A DNA stretch of 22,693 nucleotides from JANWLD01 sp036278875. Lineage in GTDB: Bacteria; Patescibacteriota; Saccharimonadia; Saccharimonadales; 2-12-FULL-41-12. Below are positions 1 through 8,400 of this stretch, one piece after another; within the stretch, counting starts at the first letter, position 1; each line of letters opens with the position of its first letter. Location of the stretch: contig DASUKF010000024.1 in assembly GCA_036278875.1 (NCBI GenBank), positions 1 through 22,693 of the forward strand. Direction: 5' to 3'. The notes below the pieces were generated by a model. It did no database searches and was not told where the DNA came from. It worked only from the letters and a program-made list of their open reading frames with translations. A program made the position numbers and the translations under genes.

Positions 1-141
1 AACAGTGCCAATGGCGGCAGTACGGCCGGGCCTACGGACTCTCAGATATTCACAGCTTCATACATAGTTAACGTTTCCGGTAACCTTCCTGCCGGTACTT
101 ATACGACTACACTGACATATATTTGTACGCCGACGTTCTAG
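1..141 (+). CDS. C-terminal end of a secreted protein with a WxL-like tail (partial)
   Basis: The reading frame is open from base 1 and ends at a TAG at 139-141, giving the last 46 residues of a protein whose start lies outside the window. The piece is rich in Ser, Thr, Gly and Asn. It ends in alternating hydrophobic and Thr residues (GNLPAGTYTTTLTYICTP), the pattern of a final beta-hairpin in an extracellular beta-sandwich. 'PAGTYTTTLTY' resembles the C-terminal strands of WxL-type surface domains. No W-x-L motif is visible, because only the extreme C-terminus is present. The next gene starts one base after the stop and encodes a DUF916-like protein, the usual partner of WxL proteins in Firmicutes, which supports the reading. 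It could equally be a generic Ig-like surface protein. Confidence 0.6.
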   Translation, partial: NSANGGSTAGPTDSQIFTASYIVNVSGNLPAGTYTTTLTYICTPTF

Positions 142-142
142 T

Positions 143-1147
143 ATGAAGAGAGCATTATATATTGTTACTGCCGGACTTACTCTTATATCTGTTGTTCTAA
201 GTCCTGCAGTTTCTACGGTACTGGCGGCAAATAACAGTGCGCCGGGTACGGGACAGGCGTTGGAGATAGCCCCGCCCCTGGAGAACATATCCGGTAATCC
301 GGGCCAGACCATTGTTCTACACATAAAACTTAGGGATGTAGCTAAGACAGACCTGGTAGTAAGCGGAGAAATCAACGATTTCGTAGCGAACGGAGAAGAT
401 GGAACACCAAAAATCATTCTCGATAGGAATAGTGATAGCCCATACTCGATAAGAAAATGGATAGGCCCATTACCTACTTTCACTTTGCAACCTAAGCATA
501 TTAAAGATTTGCAAATAACCATCAATATACCTCAAGATGCATCTCCTGGCGGACATTATGGTGTTATCCGCTTTACCGGAACTCCGCCTAAATTAAAGGG
601 CACCGGCGTATCTCTCTCGGCAAGTCTGGGCACACTGGTTCTCTTGCGTGTAAACGGTCCTGTCAAAGAGGACCTGTCAATACAAGAATTTTCAACTACC
701 CAAGACGACAAAAAGCGTAAATTATTTGAGGCCCCGCCAATAGATTTTGTAGAAAAAATTGTCAATTCGGGCAACATTCATGAGGAGCCTACGGGACATA
801 TAACCGTAAAAAACATGTTCGGCAAGACAATAGCAGGACTTAACGTCAATCTTCCTCCACGCAATATACTGCCGGCCAGCACCCGCAAATTCTCACAGCC
901 GCTGGATAAGACCGTATTGGGTGGCAGAAGACTGTTCGGCCGCTATACTGCTGACCTGCAGCTAGCCTACGGCTCAGGCAAGGATAGAAAAATAGTAAAC
1001 AGACAGATTTCCTTCTGGGTTATACCCTACAAGCTTATAGCGGCCATAATACTTACGCTGATAATACTGTTCTTTGTCTTTAGGTTCCTAATCAAGCGTT
1101 ATAACCGCCGTATTATCAAAAAAGCCCAGAATTCTCAGAAGAAATAA
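143..1147 (+). CDS. DUF916/WxL-interacting-like membrane-anchored surface protein
   Basis: The protein has 334 residues. A signal peptide (about residues 1-29, ending in STVLA-A) is followed by an extracellular region and one C-terminal helix at about 297-316. The tail after the helix is very basic (KRYNRRIIKK), so the C-terminus should lie inside the cell. The ectodomain resembles DUF916 and related WxL-interacting proteins. It starts with a beta-sandwich that opens with 'LEIAPPLENISGNPGQT' and contains 'PGGHYGVIRF'. A second domain contains 'VNSGNIHEEPTGHITVKN' and 'LPASTRKF'. In Firmicutes such proteins tie WxL proteins to the wall. The ATG lies one base after the upstream stop with no good ribosome binding site, which suggests translational coupling. 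The domain call rests on recalled family patterns. The secretion signal and C-terminal anchor are seen directly. Confidence 0.65.
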   Translation: MKRALYIVTAGLTLISVVLSPAVSTVLAANNSAPGTGQALEIAPPLENISGNPGQTIVLHIKLRDVAKTDLVVSGEINDFVANGEDGTPKIILDRNSDSPYSIRKWIGPLPTFTLQPKHIKDLQITINIPQDASPGGHYGVIRFTGTPPKLKGTGVSLSASLGTLVLLRVNGPVKEDLSIQEFSTTQDDKKRKLFEAPPIDFVEKIVNSGNIHEEPTGHITVKNMFGKTIAGLNVNLPPRNILPASTRKFSQPLDKTVLGGRRLFGRYTADLQLAYGSGKDRKIVNRQISFWVIPYKLIAAIILTLIILFFVFRFLIKRYNRRIIKKAQNSQKK

Positions 1148-1160
1148 GACTTGTCTTTTT
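1146..1160 (+). terminator. Weak terminator-like hairpin
   Basis: AAGA-CTTG-TCTT followed by a T run overlaps the stop codon of the DUF916-like gene. The stem is only 4 bp and AT-rich, so termination here would be weak at best. A promoter-like site lies about 43 bases downstream, which would fit a partial transcription break. Confidence 0.25.
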
Positions 1161-1199
1161 AGAACATCTCTATAATCACGTCTCTAGCCAGGTTAAATA

Positions 1200-1208
1200 T
1201 GGTATAAT
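1200..1208 (+). promoter_or_regulatory. Extended -10 promoter candidate
   Basis: TGG-TATAAT is a perfect -10 hexamer (1203-1208) with an upstream TGn. It lies 35 bases before the ATG at 1244. No good -35 hexamer is present at 16-18 bp spacing, which is tolerated for extended -10 promoters. It would drive the PKD protein gene and possibly the large surface genes after it. Confidence 0.55.
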
Positions 1209-1243
1209 ATCTATGTTTTAAACAATACCAAAACAAAAACAAA

Positions 1244-2179
1244 ATGATACATTACAGCCACAGTGGCAGGCTCCGACCGCACGAATATACTTCCTACCCT
1301 ATGCTGTTTTTGTTAATAGTTATAGTGGGCTTTGTGCTTACCGTAAGCTCGGTTTACGCCGGAACTCCGGGACCCGCTGAAGGTTCGGTAAGTCTCTCAG
1401 GAACGTTACCCAAGGATCCGCCTACCGTCCCAGCCACGATTACCACGCCCAGTCCAGGACAGCACTTCACATCCTCGCCTATAACGGTGGCGGGTACCTG
1501 TCCTAAGGACACCATAGTGGAAATATTCAAAAACAACATATTCGGCGGCTCCGTACCATGCGTCAACGGACATTATTCCGTCAAAGTAGACCTTTTAAAC
1601 GGCCGCAATGTAATACTGGCTAAGGTTTATGACGTTTTAAACCAGCCCGGACCGGACTCTAACAAAGTAATAGTTTTCTATGATAATAATTTCCGGCAAG
1701 GAGCAGCTCTGGCCCCGCTGAATTTCGGAGGTGCACAGCTGCTCCTAAATACAGACGCCATATACCGCGGGATATTCCCCGAGCACGAGCTCGACGTGCC
1801 TATAAATATCATCGGGGGCACAGCGCCCTATGCCGTCAACGTACAATGGGGCGACTTGAGCAACAAAATTGTTCCACGCAAAAATAACCTGGCTTTCAGT
1901 GCCACTCACGTATATCACAAACCCGGTACGTACCAGATAACTATACAGGCTACCGACTCTAGTTCCAGGGTAGCTTTTCTGACCGTAGCCGCAATAGTGA
2001 ACGGACAGACCGGCGTAGTAGCCGCCGGGGGCATATCCGGTAAGTCTGTGAACAAATTATTGCTCCTATGGCCATTTTACGTCAGCGCGCTGGCCTTGGT
2101 TGTAAGTTTTTGGCTTGGAGAGCGCCGAGAAAAGCATGTTTTGGTTAAAAATCCTGTTGTTCAACATCACTCGGCCTGA
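1244..2179 (+). CDS. PKD/Ig-like single-pass surface protein
   Basis: The protein has 311 residues. A hydrophobic signal or anchor lies at about 19-38 and ends in VYA-G. An Ig-like domain spans roughly residues 60-145 (TPSPGQHFTSSPITVAGTC, then NGRNVILAKVYD). A PKD-type domain spans roughly 175-250, with the diagnostic 'VQWGD', 'THVYHKPGTYQITIQATDSS' and 'FLTVAAIV'. A C-terminal helix at about 272-291 is followed by a charged tail (GERREKH). Most of the protein is therefore outside the cell and anchored at its C-terminus, like the upstream DUF916-like protein. The start ATG has no Shine-Dalgarno; the A-rich leader (AACAAAAACAAA) may help instead. PKD domains generally mediate protein or carbohydrate contacts, and a structural or adhesive role is inferred. 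The stop is TGA. Confidence 0.7.
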   Translation: MIHYSHSGRLRPHEYTSYPMLFLLIVIVGFVLTVSSVYAGTPGPAEGSVSLSGTLPKDPPTVPATITTPSPGQHFTSSPITVAGTCPKDTIVEIFKNNIFGGSVPCVNGHYSVKVDLLNGRNVILAKVYDVLNQPGPDSNKVIVFYDNNFRQGAALAPLNFGGAQLLLNTDAIYRGIFPEHELDVPINIIGGTAPYAVNVQWGDLSNKIVPRKNNLAFSATHVYHKPGTYQITIQATDSSSRVAFLTVAAIVNGQTGVVAAGGISGKSVNKLLLLWPFYVSALALVVSFWLGERREKHVLVKNPVVQHHSA

Positions 2180-2202
2180 ACAGTGATTTTACCCTGTTAA
2201 AA

Positions 2203-2234
2203 CACTTGTAAAAAGTGCTTCTTGCGTTTATGCT
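2203..2234 (+). promoter_or_regulatory. Hairpin with overlapping weak promoter candidate
   Basis: CACTT (2203-2207) can pair with AAGTG (2213-2217) around a 5-base loop. The same stretch holds TTGTAA (2206-2211), 17 bp, then TATGCT (2229-2234), each matching the sigma-70 consensus at 4 of 6 positions. Either signal alone is weak. Together they mark the only plausible break between the PKD gene and the 1037-residue protein gene. Confidence 0.3.
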
Positions 2235-2296
2235 TTGGCTAAGGTAGAACGTACTTTATGTGCCAGGGTGACTACCGGTAAAGTCAGGTAACAAAC

Positions 2297-5200
2297 ATGG
2301 GTTTAGGGGCAAGATTAAAAGGTCATAAAGAATCTTTGATATCCTTATTGCTAGGGGTATTTTCTCTGTTAATCCTTATATTTACTACTCCTGCCAGCGC
2401 GGCTTCCGGTATTAATCAGGAAATAAACTTCCAGGGACGCCTGCTTAATTCCCAGGGAGCAGTTGTAGCTGACGGATATTACAATATAGAGTTTAAGATA
2501 TATCAGGACGGAGACGGACAAACCGCAGGAGATACTACCGGATCACCCTCGGGAGCCTTGAAGTGGACGGAAGATTATCTTAACGCCAACGGTAACGGCG
2601 TAGAAGTCAGGAATGGTTTCCTTTCGGTTCAACTGGGCTCGATAACCCCATTTGGAAGTAATATAGACTGGAATCAGGATACGCTTTGGTTGTCTATGAA
2701 CATAGGGGGAACCGGGACTTCTTGTACTCCCTTCTCTTCCTGTAGTCCCGATGGAGAGATGCTGCCTATGAAGCGCCTGACATCGACTCCGTATGCTATA
2801 AATTCGGGCCTGCTTGGCGGGCTTTCCAGTGCGCAGTACATACAGCTGGCACAAGGTCTGCAGACAGATGCATCGAATAACAACAGTCTTTATATTAATA
2901 AGACCGGAAGCGGCAATATTGTCGACCTGCAATCATCGGGTGTAGAATCTTTTACTATAAATAACACCGGCGACATAGATTTCGGCAGTAATGCAGACCA
3001 CTCCATATCCATAAATGCCGCGGCAGCGGGCGCGGCGGGCAAATCGCTTACTATAGCTGCCGGCGACGGTGGAAGCGGTGGTGCGGCCGCTTCCGGCGGA
3101 GACTTGGCTCTAGAGGGCGGCGATGCCCAAGGAACAGGCAATGCAAACGGAGGCAACGTAACAATAAGCGGTGGTTCCGGAGTCGGTGCTGGCACCTCGG
3201 GACTGGTAATATTAAGTGCCGCTACGTTTTCTACCTCTATGAATGACCCTAACTGTTTTACCGGAGGGGCATTAGTAGCATCAAGCTGTACCTTATCGGC
3301 ATCGACCATTAACAACAAATCCGGAGCAGTAATCGGGTTCAGCCAGCCCGGCCAGACCGCCACTCTGCCCACACCAGACAATACGACAGCCGGGCGGGTG
3401 TTTTATATTGCCGCCGCTCCTGGCTCCAGCAACTTTACATTGTCGGTCAACAGCGGCGGCACGGGCAATGAGGTGGCAATGCGCGAGAACACTACCGCCA
3501 CCATGGTATGGAACGGCAGCGCCTGGGGCGCGGCCGGAGCCTCAAGCTCGACTGACTTGCAGGCGGCATATGACAACACTCTGCAAAGCGCAGGTAATGC
3601 CGAACTTGTTGTGAGCCATACCCCCTATACTAATGGTCTGACGATCCGTGACAGCTCGGTAAATCCCGTTAACGGACCGCTGGTAAGTATCCAGACTAAT
3701 TCAGCGGCCACCCTGTTTTCCACGAACAGCAACGTCACTGAGTACGCTTCTGATGCAGGCGCAGAAGTCGAAGGCGGATCATCAAGCACTTTTCCGTCAA
3801 GTACATGGAGCAGTATAGGCAGTGCGACTGTAGGCAGATACACGACTGTAGGCGACTATATAGCCACCGGTAAAGCCTCGGTATCTACAGATACCACCGC
3901 CGCAGCCGGCGATGGCGTTAAGAATATTTTGGATGCTCCGCTTACGGCTAACCAGCATTACAACGTTTCCTTTTCTGCCAGACTTTTAAGCGGCGCTTTT
4001 ACCGATATGGCCATATATTACTCGGCTGACGGGTCAACTCAATCGGTAGCATGTAATACAAGCCAAAATATCATCACCAGCGGCTGGTCAAAGATAAACT
4101 GTTCCTTCACCGCCCCCTCGTCAGGTATAACGACGGGCAACGCTATCCTGATAAAACAAACGTCCGCTACCGCCAGGACGTTTTATATCGATAATCTGAG
4201 CGTTACTATAGCCGCTGATTTTAACTACGCGACCGATGGAGGTGTCGATGACAATTCCGGTTTTTCAACAAATTGGCCCGCGGTGGGCAGTGCCACTGTG
4301 ACCCGCAGCACCTCAATAGGCAACGATGCCAGTGATAGTGCCCAGGTAGTCACTACGGGAAGCGGCCAGGGCGTCAGCAATGCCCTTTCCGTGGCTCCGC
4401 TGAAAAATTCTCTGTACAGGGTAACTGTTTATGCTGCCAGTACTACTTCCGGTTTTAATAATTTTACGGTTAGATATACCCCGGATGGCGGGACTAATGT
4501 CACAGATTGCGTCGACTACAATACCCAGACGATCGCTTCATCCACAACCAGCTTTACCAAAGTAACCTGCTATATGGAAACCGACGCGACCACGGCATCG
4601 TCCCCGTATATATATTTCACACAGACGGATTCGACAGGACGTACATTTTACGTAGATACTTTCTCGCTTACCCTTGCTACGGATACGACTCCTAACGTTC
4701 AGATCGGCGGCGGCTCTTATGGCGGGCCTACCACCCTGTTTACTTTAGACAGTTCGGCGTCGGCGCCAATAGCCAGCGACAACGAAGCATTATTAGGCTC
4801 AATGTATTACGACACTACTCTCGGCAAGATCCAATGCTACGAAGCAAGCGGCTGGGGCTCTTGCGGTTCGTCGCCGAATAGCATTGTAACCATATCTCCC
4901 GAATACACTAACGCTGTCTTGCACGGAACCGGCATAGGTACTATGACTTCCGATTTCTGTTCGGATGTCCTGCACATAAACGACGGTACTTCCAGCCAGC
5001 CGACAATCTGCGGAACTAACGAAACATTTAACTTTTATAAGTGGACATCCCCCCAGGCAACGGCACAAACATACAGCATCTATGTTTCTTATCAGCTGCC
5101 GGACACATTCAAATCATTCTCATCAGGCCAGACATCGCTCATGGGCCGTACTGACAGCAGTGACGCGACCGTAGAGTATGATGTCTACCGGGAAAATTCC

Positions 5201-5410
5201 GTCACCGGCCTGGCTCAATGCGGCTCCACCGTGAGTGTTTCCAACGGCTCGGTGTCCTCGTGGCAAGTCGGTACTGCGGACGGCGCCGCTGATCCGTCGA
5301 CATGCGGTTTCTCCCCTGGTGATAGCATAGTTTTCAAGATAGATGTCATTGCAAGCCAGAATGCCGATGCGTACGTAAGCAACCTGAACTTTATCTTCAG
5401 TAATAATTAG
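2297..5410 (+). CDS. Large secreted surface protein with tandem jelly-roll repeats and a tail-fibre-like C-terminus
   Basis: The protein has 1037 residues. A signal peptide covers about residues 1-36 (TTPASA-AS). The N-terminal module (about 37-175) starts 'INQEINFQGRLLNSQGAVV' and contains 'GYYNIEFKIY', a pattern I associate with giant surface proteins of CPR bacteria. Residues about 230-310 are Gly/Ala-rich, with 'GGNVTISGGSG'-type turns. Two homologous beta-sandwich repeats follow (about 481-640 and 641-798). They share 'GSATVxRxTxxG', a Cys pair and an ending 'RTFYxDxxSxT', resembling carbohydrate-binding jelly-roll modules of the CBM4/9 type. 'GSMYYDTTLGKIQCYEASGWG' resembles phage tail-fibre proteins, and a final beta domain ends in 'VSNLNFIFSNN'. 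No C-terminal helix or LPXTG motif is seen, so it is secreted or held by partners. AGG (2286-2288) precedes the ATG. A role in binding glycans or host cells is inferred. Confidence 0.7.
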   Translation: MGLGARLKGHKESLISLLLGVFSLLILIFTTPASAASGINQEINFQGRLLNSQGAVVADGYYNIEFKIYQDGDGQTAGDTTGSPSGALKWTEDYLNANGNGVEVRNGFLSVQLGSITPFGSNIDWNQDTLWLSMNIGGTGTSCTPFSSCSPDGEMLPMKRLTSTPYAINSGLLGGLSSAQYIQLAQGLQTDASNNNSLYINKTGSGNIVDLQSSGVESFTINNTGDIDFGSNADHSISINAAAAGAAGKSLTIAAGDGGSGGAAASGGDLALEGGDAQGTGNANGGNVTISGGSGVGAGTSGLVILSAATFSTSMNDPNCFTGGALVASSCTLSASTINNKSGAVIGFSQPGQTATLPTPDNTTAGRVFYIAAAPGSSNFTLSVNSGGTGNEVAMRENTTATMVWNGSAWGAAGASSSTDLQAAYDNTLQSAGNAELVVSHTPYTNGLTIRDSSVNPVNGPLVSIQTNSAATLFSTNSNVTEYASDAGAEVEGGSSSTFPSSTWSSIGSATVGRYTTVGDYIATGKASVSTDTTAAAGDGVKNILDAPLTANQHYNVSFSARLLSGAFTDMAIYYSADGSTQSVACNTSQNIITSGWSKINCSFTAPSSGITTGNAILIKQTSATARTFYIDNLSVTIAADFNYATDGGVDDNSGFSTNWPAVGSATVTRSTSIGNDASDSAQVVTTGSGQGVSNALSVAPLKNSLYRVTVYAASTTSGFNNFTVRYTPDGGTNVTDCVDYNTQTIASSTTSFTKVTCYMETDATTASSPYIYFTQTDSTGRTFYVDTFSLTLATDTTPNVQIGGGSYGGPTTLFTLDSSASAPIASDNEALLGSMYYDTTLGKIQCYEASGWGSCGSSPNSIVTISPEYTNAVLHGTGIGTMTSDFCSDVLHINDGTSSQPTICGTNETFNFYKWTSPQATAQTYSIYVSYQLPDTFKSFSSGQTSLMGRTDSSDATVEYDVYRENSVTGLAQCGSTVSVSNGSVSSWQVGTADGAADPSTCGFSPGDSIVFKIDVIASQNADAYVSNLNFIFSNN
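3737..4690 (+). repeat. Tandem duplicated beta-sandwich domain inside the 1037-residue protein
   Basis: This is a protein-level repeat. Copy A (about 3737-4216) and copy B (about 4217-4690) share the order IGSATVGRYTTVG / VGSATVTRSTSIG, a central YYSADG / RYTPDG, a Cys pair (VACN...INCSF / TDCV...VTCYM) and an ending ARTFYIDNLSVTI / GRTFYVDTFSLTL. The copies have diverged strongly, so the duplication is old. The fold resembles carbohydrate-binding modules, but no sugar-binding residues can be assigned by eye. Confidence 0.65.
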
Positions 5411-5421
5411 GAGCGCCATTG
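5409..5421 (+). promoter_or_regulatory. Shine-Dalgarno that fixes a TTG start
   Basis: AGGAG at 5409-5413 overlaps the TAG stop of the upstream gene (5408-5410) and stands 5 bases before TTG at 5419. No ATG, GTG or better-placed start exists here. The TTG reads directly into a basic tail and membrane helix. The two giant genes are therefore translationally linked, with 8 bases between stop and start. Confidence 0.7.
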
Positions 5422-8400
5422 AACTTAAACTCGGAAAAAATACTAAAACTTACCAAGGAAACGCTCCGGGGGCTGAGAAGACGCTCAATTCAGGTAAAAA
5501 AGCGTGGCTATAAGTATTTAGCACTATTGCAGGACCGGTTCCCCTTCTTGCGTGATTTGCGCATACGGGCTTTCATGGCAACTGCGGCCTTAGTCATCAT
5601 AGCGGCAGAAATCATAACTGTCGTAAGCCCTTATTTCAGTCAGCGCGTTTATGCTCTGGGGGCCGCTGATTCACTGCTGCTTCCCATAAATCAGATTATG
5701 GCGGATGAACTGCAGTTCAATACAAAAGAGGCGACGTTTGATTTCAATCAGGGTTACAAGTCCGAACAGCCAAACGTATTAAGCTCCTTAGCGAAACAAG
5801 TTAGCGCGACTGCTTACCAGGACCCGTCCAGAGGCGTGACGGTTACCGACCCCGCTAATCAGATAGATTTCAGCATCAGTCCCAAATTCGGCCTTTGGCC
5901 GGGTAAGCAGGATGGCAACCGTATAATCTATCCTTTCAAGAATGGCCGCGGGTGGGTCGTTTACAGTATGCATGGAGTGGGCGTAAAGGAAGATGTGGTG
6001 CTAAAATCTTCCTCCAAGAATAGTCTGGAACTGGATTATACGCTGAACACAGGCAATAATCTGCAGGCGCGTATTGAAAGCAACGGAAGTATCGGTATAT
6101 ATGGTAATACTCTTTTCAGCGGCAACATTTCCACCGGTTCAGATAAAGACGCGGCGTTGCTTCAAAAAGCCAGGGAAAGCGCCCCCAAGGATACCCTGCT
6201 GTTTGATATCCCCGCTCCTACAATCAAACAGTATGGAGACGCACAATCAGATATACATGCAAGCTACTCTCTGGACGGTGATAATCTGCGGTTATCAGTA
6301 ACCGGTCTGGATAAGGCTAATTACCCCATCAGCATCGACCCCAGCATATATGTTGAGAGCGCGGAACAGTTTATGAGGGGCAACAACGAAACCAACATAG
6401 ACTTCGATGTCGCCGACAGCCTGATTCAAAAAGGTTCCACGACAGGCGCTCGTTTCAACTCCTGGGATTCTACTATGAACATGAATGCCGGCGTTTCAGG
6501 ACCTGGGGCTGTTGCCGCAGGCGGTTATGTATATACCGTCGGCGGCACTCAATCAAACGGATCAACCACTTATTTCACTTCTCCCGGTAGTGATACTTAT
6601 ACCGTACCCGCAGGTGTAACTTCCATAACTGTCAAAGCTTGGGGCGGCGGTGGTGGCGGCGGTGGTGGCGGTGTTGATGATGGAGGAGGTAATGGCGGTG
6701 GTGGCGGTTATGCCAAAACGACTTTGTCGGTAACACCGGGTGAAGTGTTGAATATCAACGTAGGCGCGGGCGGCGGTTTTGGCTCTTTCAGCAGTGGTAA
6801 TAGTGGAAGCTCCGCCGGTGATGGCGGTGGCGGTGGCGGTTACTCCGGAATATTCAGAAGCGGTAGTCCTTTGATGGTTGCTTCCGGAGGAGGCGGTGGC
6901 GGAGGCGGCGATGGCGGCGGAGCCATTAATTACAGTGGTGGTGCCGGGGGTGCCGGTGGCGGTACAAGTGGAGTTAGCGGCAGCAGTTCAAATGGTGCCG
7001 GCGGTGGTGGCGGCGGTACGCAAAGTTCCGGCGGAGGCGCCGGGACAGGCGGCGATAACAGCGGTGCAGCGGGCAGTTCCCTTTCCGGTGGCGGTGGCGC
7101 GGACGGTGCGAACAGCACTAGGGGTACCGGCAGCAGGAACAATGGCGGCAGCCCAGGCGGAGCTGATGGCGGAAACGGAGACGAAAACAGCAATAAATAC
7201 GCCGGTGGTGCCGGTGGCGGAGGCGGTTATTATGGCGGAGGAGGAGGCGCCGGAGCGCAGTCCAGCGGCCATGGCGCTAATACCGAATACACTGGTGCCG
7301 GTGGAGGAGGTGGAGGTTCCAGCTATACTTCAGGTACAAGTTCGACCAATACGGCGGGAAGCGGTACAACGCCCGGCAACTCAAGCGACGGCGACAGAGG
7401 CAGTGCCGGTAGTGGCGGCTCCGGCGGTAGTGTAAGCGGTGCCGGTACCTCCGGTAATAGCGGTTTGGTGGTGATTTCGTACGGCAGCGGCGCTACTAAT
7501 CTGGATACTGTCAGCTGGGCAAAATTCAATACTGTAAGCGGCGCTATTGATAGCGCTAATCCCGGCGCCGGCTTATGTAGCGGCTGGTGTTCTAAAACGG
7601 CTTATTCCCTGCCCGCTCCGCGCAAAAATCTTTCACTGGTAGCTTATAACGGTTTCCTGTATGCGATAGGCGGAGAAGACAGCGGTTGCACCTCAGGCAA
7701 CGGTAATGGTGACAATGGGGTTTGCAGTACCGTATACATATCCAAGCTGGGAGCTAATGGGGAGCCGCAACTTTGGAGTCCGACCAGTACGGATAAGAGT
7801 ACGTGGACATATTGGTATAGGGACAGTAACTTGTCATCACCGCGGAGCTATACGGCCGCCGTAGCCTACGAAAACCGTATATATCTGCTCGGCGGAAAGA
7901 CCAGTAGTAGCGGTACGGTTTCCATTACGAATACGGCGCAGATTGCCGATATTACTCCTACCGGAAAACTTGGCAGCTGGTCCAGTTCAACCACGCTCCC
8001 CTATAACGTTTATGGCCATGGCGCACAGATTTATAACGGACGAATATACATTGTCGGCGGTGCCAGCAGTGTAGGAGGCGCACCTCTAAACAGTGTTTAT
8101 TACAATTACATCGACAGTGACGGAACATTGAATGGCTGGGTTCAGACGAACAGCCTGACCGGCGGGCGTTTTACTAACGGCGGTAATTTTACTACTGTCT
8201 GGGGCGGCTATATGTACCTAAGCGGCGGCTGTTCGGCCGTCAATGGCAGCGGTTATTGCACCTCCGTAGTATCCGATACTCAGCTCGCCAGTATCAACGC
8301 CGACGGCAGCTTGGATCAGTGGAGCACTATGGCCAATGTGTCGGATAGCAGAATGGGACACGATATACTCGCCTGGCGCGGCAATATATATGAGCTGGGC

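Noticed and set aside
2543..3843. Minus-strand open frames opposite the 1037-residue protein gene
   Set aside because: They have no start signals or recognisable domains, and they lie wholly inside a well-supported gene.
6640..7470. CRISPR array or DNA tandem-repeat array
   Set aside because: The repetition is irregular glycine-codon usage within a protein domain. There is no fixed repeat and spacer unit, and no cas gene is in the window.
6878..7529. Long open frames on both strands across the glycine-rich segment
   Set aside because: They are by-products of GGN-codon runs, which remove stop codons in the other frames. The predicted proteins are low-complexity Ala/Val/Pro strings without ribosome binding sites.
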